A stretch of DNA of 8,562 nucleotides from Chloroflexota bacterium (GTDB taxonomy: Bacteria > Chloroflexota > Dehalococcoidia > UBA2979). The notes under the pieces were generated by a model, which saw nothing but the letters and a program-made list of their open reading frames with translations, was not told the origin of the DNA and made no database searches. Of this stretch, positions 6,302-8,562 are shown one piece after another; the first letter of the stretch is position 1; each line of letters begins with the position of its first letter. The stretch spans positions 1 to 8,562 of the forward strand of contig VGPB01000076.1 of NCBI GenBank assembly GCA_016875695.1, written 5' to 3'. A program made the translations under genes and the position numbers.

Positions 6302-6346
6302 GGCCATCGTCCCTGCGTGCGCTTCGCCCTGGGGCCGACGATGGCC
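6302..6346. repeat. 10-bp inverted repeat upstream of the small membrane protein
   Basis: GGCCATCGTC (6302-6311) and GACGATGGCC (6337-6346) are perfect inverted copies 25 bases apart, in the divergent region between the NTF2-like and membrane protein genes. It could be an operator or a leader stem. In DNA this GC-rich, one or two repeats of this quality are expected by chance in such a window. Confidence 0.3.
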
Positions 6347-6381
6347 GCCATCTCGCAGGCGGCAGGCGGAGGTGTCGCACC

Positions 6382-6690
6382 GTGGACTGGGATCTCGGTC
6401 CGCAGGGGCTCGGGGTGCTCGCGGCGATGGCGTTGGGCTTCCGGGTCGGCACGCAGCTCGTGGTGAACTGGCGCAGGCCGCGCTGGGCCTGGCTCATTGC
6501 GGCCGCCGCGTACTTCCTCGGCGGCCTGTTCATCAGCGAGGCCTGGTTCGGCTGGGCGACTGAGGAGGACCTGCAGCCGAACGTCGACGGCCTGTTGTTC
6601 GACGAGGTGCTGCTGATCGCGACCTTCCCCGGCATCGCGGTGCTGCTGCTCGTGCGCTACCTCCGGCGCCGTCGCGCGCGCAGCCGCTGA
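6382..6690 (+). CDS. Small integral membrane protein, hypothetical
   Basis: The 102-residue product has a weakly hydrophobic N-terminal segment (about residues 9-29). A clear membrane span follows around 35-55 (WAWLIAAAAYFLGGLFISEAW), then an acidic loop ATEEDLQPNVDG, and another span around 73-93 (DEVLLIATFPGIAVLLLVRYL). A strongly basic tail RRRRARSR should stay cytoplasmic by the positive-inside rule. I do not recognise a family or a catalytic motif. The start is GTG at 6382-6384, supported by GGAGGT at 6368-6373 with an eight-base spacer. It ends in TGA at 6688-6690, 46 bases before ychF on the same strand. A short GTGCGC/GCGCAC stem (6696-6714) in that gap is too weak to call a terminator. 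Confidence 0.75.
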   Translation: MDWDLGPQGLGVLAAMALGFRVGTQLVVNWRRPRWAWLIAAAAYFLGGLFISEAWFGWATEEDLQPNVDGLLFDEVLLIATFPGIAVLLLVRYLRRRRARSR

Positions 6691-6736
6691 CCCCGGTGCG
6701 CTTGCCGCGCGCACACCGCGCGCCGAGACTGGGCGC

Positions 6737-7828
6737 GTGGACCTCGCCATCATCGGCCTCGCGCGCTCGGGTAAGGCGTCGTTCTTCAACGCCGTCACAC
6801 GTGGCCGGGCGCAGGTCGGCGCGTTCAGCGCGCAGACCGAGCCCAACATCGGCGTCGCCCACGTCCCCGACCCGCGCGTCGACGCGCTTGCGCGCCTCTA
6901 CACCCCCAAGAAGACGACGTACGCGGAGGTGCGCTGGGTCGACTACCCCGGCGGCGGCTTCGGGCCGGAGGGCCCGGGCGCGCGCTTCGTCGCCGAGATC
7001 GCTGGCCTCGACGCGCTGGTGCACGTCGTGCGCGCCTTCGCTGATGAGGCCGTCCCCCACCCGCTCGGCACCGTCGATCCCGCCCGCGACATCGAGTCGC
7101 TTGACCTCGAGCTCACGTTCGCTGACCTCGCGCTGATCGAGCGCCGGCTCGGGCGCATCGACGCCGAGCTGCGTTCCGTGAAGGCGGCCGAACGCGCGCG
7201 TCTCGACGCCGACCGCGCGCTGCTCGTGCGCCTGCAGGGCGAGCTCGAGGCTGGCCGCGCCGTGCGCGCGGTGGCGCTGGACGACGCCGCGCGCAAGCAA
7301 CTCGCGACCTACCAGTTCGTCACGCGCCTGCCCGTGCTACTCGTCGTGAACATCGACGAGGACCAGCTCGCCGCCGCCGCCGCGATCGAGGCCGAGTACG
7401 CCGCACGCTGCGGCGGGCCCGGCGTCGCCGTCGCCGCGCTCTGCGCGAAGCTCGAGGCCGAGCTCGCGCTGCTCGACGCCGCCGACGCGGCCGAGTTCCG
7501 CCGCGACCTGGGCCTGCCGCCCGAGTCACCCCTTGACCGCGCGATCCGGGCAGCCTACGCGCTGCTTGGGCTGCACTCCTTCCTGACCGCCGGCGAGGAC
7601 GAGTGCCGCGCGTGGCCCGTGCGCCGCGGCGCGACCGCTCCCGAGGCCGCCGGTCGCATCCACTCCGACCTCGAGCGCGGCTTCATCCGCGCTGAGGTCG
7701 CCGCCTGGGACGAGCTCGTCACCGCCGGCTCCATCCCGGAGCTCAAGAAGCGTGGCCGCCTGCGCACGGAGGGGAAGGGCTACGTCGTCCAGGATGGCGA
7801 CGTGCTGAACATCCTCTTCAACCTCTAG
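6737..7828 (+). CDS. ychF: YchF-type P-loop ATPase/GTPase (Obg-HflX superfamily) with C-terminal TGS-like domain
   Basis: YchF/OLA1 proteins are ribosome-associated P-loop NTPases of the TRAFAC class that usually prefer ATP. The 363-residue product has the expected order: G1 at 7-14 (GLARSGKA), a switch I-like region with TEPNIGVAHVPDPRVD (34-49), G3 DYPG (69-72), and VPHPLGTVDPARDIESLDLEL (106-126) carrying the family VDPxRDI signature. A helical coiled-coil-like insert follows (about 128-190), then the NxxE-type G4 motif VVNIDE (203-208). The C-terminal YchF/TGS region runs from LHSFLTAGEDECRAWPVRRG (279-298) to the typical KGYVVQDGDVLNILFNL ending. The Walker A Ser/Thr that coordinates magnesium is replaced by Ala (GKA, with Ser at the next position). 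The start is GTG at 6737-6739; GAGACT lies six bases upstream and no Shine-Dalgarno is seen. It ends in TAG. Confidence 0.9.
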   Translation: MDLAIIGLARSGKASFFNAVTRGRAQVGAFSAQTEPNIGVAHVPDPRVDALARLYTPKKTTYAEVRWVDYPGGGFGPEGPGARFVAEIAGLDALVHVVRAFADEAVPHPLGTVDPARDIESLDLELTFADLALIERRLGRIDAELRSVKAAERARLDADRALLVRLQGELEAGRAVRAVALDDAARKQLATYQFVTRLPVLLVVNIDEDQLAAAAAIEAEYAARCGGPGVAVAALCAKLEAELALLDAADAAEFRRDLGLPPESPLDRAIRAAYALLGLHSFLTAGEDECRAWPVRRGATAPEAAGRIHSDLERGFIRAEVAAWDELVTAGSIPELKKRGRLRTEGKGYVVQDGDVLNILFNL

Positions 7829-8166
7829 GGAAGGCCCACCCACTCACCTTCGGAACGAGGCTCCGCTCCCGGCCCCGGCAGTCGGCGGTGCGTCAGGTTT
7901 CGCCATCAGTGAAGCGCTGGCTCAGGGATCTGGTTGGTGATCGGCAGTGCCCCGGGGAGCGCGAGGGGCGTAGCCCCTCGCAGGAACGAAGGGCGGGTGG
8001 GCGAGTCCCCGGCCCGAAGGGCCGTCATCAGCTCCCGCAGCCTGCCGCGACGAAGCGCTGGGCCTGTAGTTCAACCGGAGGCCGGCCTCAGCGCCCAGCA
8101 CGCTCCGTGCGGTCGCCGAGGGGTAGCAGCCGCGGCATACTAGCCCATGCCCGTCACGCCGAGTGG
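7829..8166. other. Non-coding, stem-loop-rich intergenic region between ychF and the transposase remnant
   Basis: I see no convincing gene here. An open frame of about 100 codons on the plus strand from 7888 runs through the stem-loops and looks random. Notable content: the nested hairpins at 7952-8023, a GCTGGGC/GCCCAGC stem (8057-8063 with 8093-8099) enclosing the palindrome GAGGCCGGCCTC (8078-8089), and a GAAGCGCTGG direct repeat (7911-7920 and 8052-8061). The ychF transcript probably ends here, but no stem followed by a T tract is visible. The end of the IS481-like element should lie near 8140-8166, but its terminal repeat cannot be identified without the other end. Confidence 0.6.
7952..8023. 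repeat. Nested hairpin element with C-GNA-G capped stems
   Basis: A 9-bp perfect stem, GCGAGGGGC (7961-7969) with GCCCCTCGC (7973-7981), is closed by the loop GTA. It is enclosed by a 7-bp stem CCGGGGA (7952-7958) with TCCCCGG (8006-8012). A second hairpin GGCCC (8011-8015) with GGGCC (8019-8023), loop GAA, follows and competes for two bases. Both small loops are GNA triloops closed by a C-G pair, a class known to form unusually stable mini-hairpins in DNA. It may be a REP-like repeat, a structured 3' end of the ychF mRNA or a small RNA; no U tract follows. Confidence 0.5.
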
Positions 8167-8562
8167 CTAGGTGTAGTGACCACGAACCTGTGAGAGCCGA
8201 CTGACCGGCGGGAGGCCACCGAGCGAGCCATGGGGCTTGCGTCAGTTGTACTACCGCAGCCAGCCGGCGAGGGCACGAGCGCGATGGGCGCTGGTGGGGT
8301 AGGCGAAGGCGTAGGCCTACGTGCGGAGCAGCACCTGGATGAAGCGTTCGGCCTTGCCGTTAGTGCGCGGCGTGTAGGGGCGGGTGCGCAGGTGACGCAG
8401 ACCAAACGCGGCGCAGGATGCTCGCCAGGCTCCGAACAAGTACACAGGCCCGTTGTCCGTCATCACCGCCTCCACCTCGACACCTTGCTCGCCGTACCAG
8501 ACGCAGGCCCGCTCGAGGAAGGCGACGGCGTCCACCGCGCGGTCGGTGCGCAGGACGTTGGC
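8167..8562 (-). pseudogene. IS481-like transposase, 3' part, with three in-frame stops (5' end outside window)
   Basis: Reading leftward from the window edge, the frame gives an rve/DDE integrase core: AVDAVAFLERACVWYGEQGV, then VMTDNGPVY (second catalytic Asp), and LRHLRTRPYTPRTNGKAERF with the catalytic Glu. FIQVLLRT is followed by TAG at 8317-8319 where a Trp is expected before AYAFAY. Then GWLR is followed by TAG at 8251-8253 (Trp expected before YN). After YN a TGA at 8242-8244 replaces a probable Arg before RKPHGSLGGLPPVSRL. The frame ends in TAG at 8167-8169. The TRPYTPxTNGKAERF block and the YNxRxPHGSLGGxPPxSRL tail are typical of IS481-group transposases. The 5' part, the first catalytic Asp and the right end of the element lie outside the window. 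The terminal inverted repeat could not be located. Confidence 0.85.

Noticed and set aside
5848..6849. 333-codon minus-strand open frame covering the NTF2-like gene and the membrane protein antisense
   Set aside because: Only the last 120 codons look like protein. The first two-thirds are the antisense shadow of the small membrane protein and intergenic DNA, full of Ala/Arg/Pro runs.
8062..8083. tRNA-like stretch CCTGTAGTTCAACCGGA
   Set aside because: It resembles the 5' D-arm of a tRNA, but the D-stem does not close (GTTC has no GAAC partner), and no anticodon arm, T arm or acceptor partner follows.
7888..8193. Approximately 101-codon open frame on the plus strand
   Set aside because: It runs through the strong hairpins, is low in hydrophobic structure and rich in Arg/Gly/Pro as expected of random GC-rich frames, and has no ribosome site or recognisable motif.

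Overview
This is a very GC-rich bacterial chromosomal window (roughly 70% G+C by eye) carrying mostly housekeeping and conserved hypothetical genes plus a decayed transposase at the right edge. The gene set fits a high-GC Chloroflexota-like lineage, or possibly Actinomycetota: a DUF6448 protein, a short divergent YchF, a GyrB without the Gram-negative insertion, and leaderless-looking starts. Nothing in the window fixes the phylum, so the assignment is tentative.

Layout. Positions 1-193 (+) hold the C-terminus of NadD (NAD biosynthesis). Converging on it is a broken terC-family membrane protein gene (184-1112, -) with a nonsense codon and a frameshift. The same strand, reading leftward from gyrB, carries gyrB (3138-5108), a conserved-looking hypothetical (2690-3055), a DUF6448 protein (2037-2582), a class I SAM methyltransferase (1253-1993) and then terC. 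The genes are co-directional, but gaps of 43-140 bases mean a single operon is not certain. A 225-base divergent intergenic region separates gyrB from a TsaA/TrmO-like tRNA methyltransferase gene (5334-5774, +). It contains an extended -10 element overlapping an AT-rich dyad, and a structured gyrB leader.

Right of trmO is a convergent NTF2-like gene (5788-6210, -) whose frame is interrupted by TGA where a Trp is expected. It is followed by a divergent small membrane protein (6382-6690, +) and a YchF-type P-loop GTPase/ATPase (6737-7828, +). Positions 7829-8166 are non-coding and rich in stem-loops. The window ends in the 3' part of an IS481-like transposase (8167-8562, -) with three internal stops.

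Themes worth noting. Three genes are interrupted, and at least four of the five nonsense codons sit where Trp is expected. Two starts, and less clearly a third, have a TANNNT hexamer exactly six bases upstream, a leaderless-mRNA arrangement, while DUF6448, the small membrane protein and terC have Shine-Dalgarno sequences. YchF lacks the usual Walker A Ser/Thr. The terC leader carries weak resemblance to a yybP-ykoY manganese riboswitch. I see no CRISPR, rRNA, tRNA, prophage or defence system.
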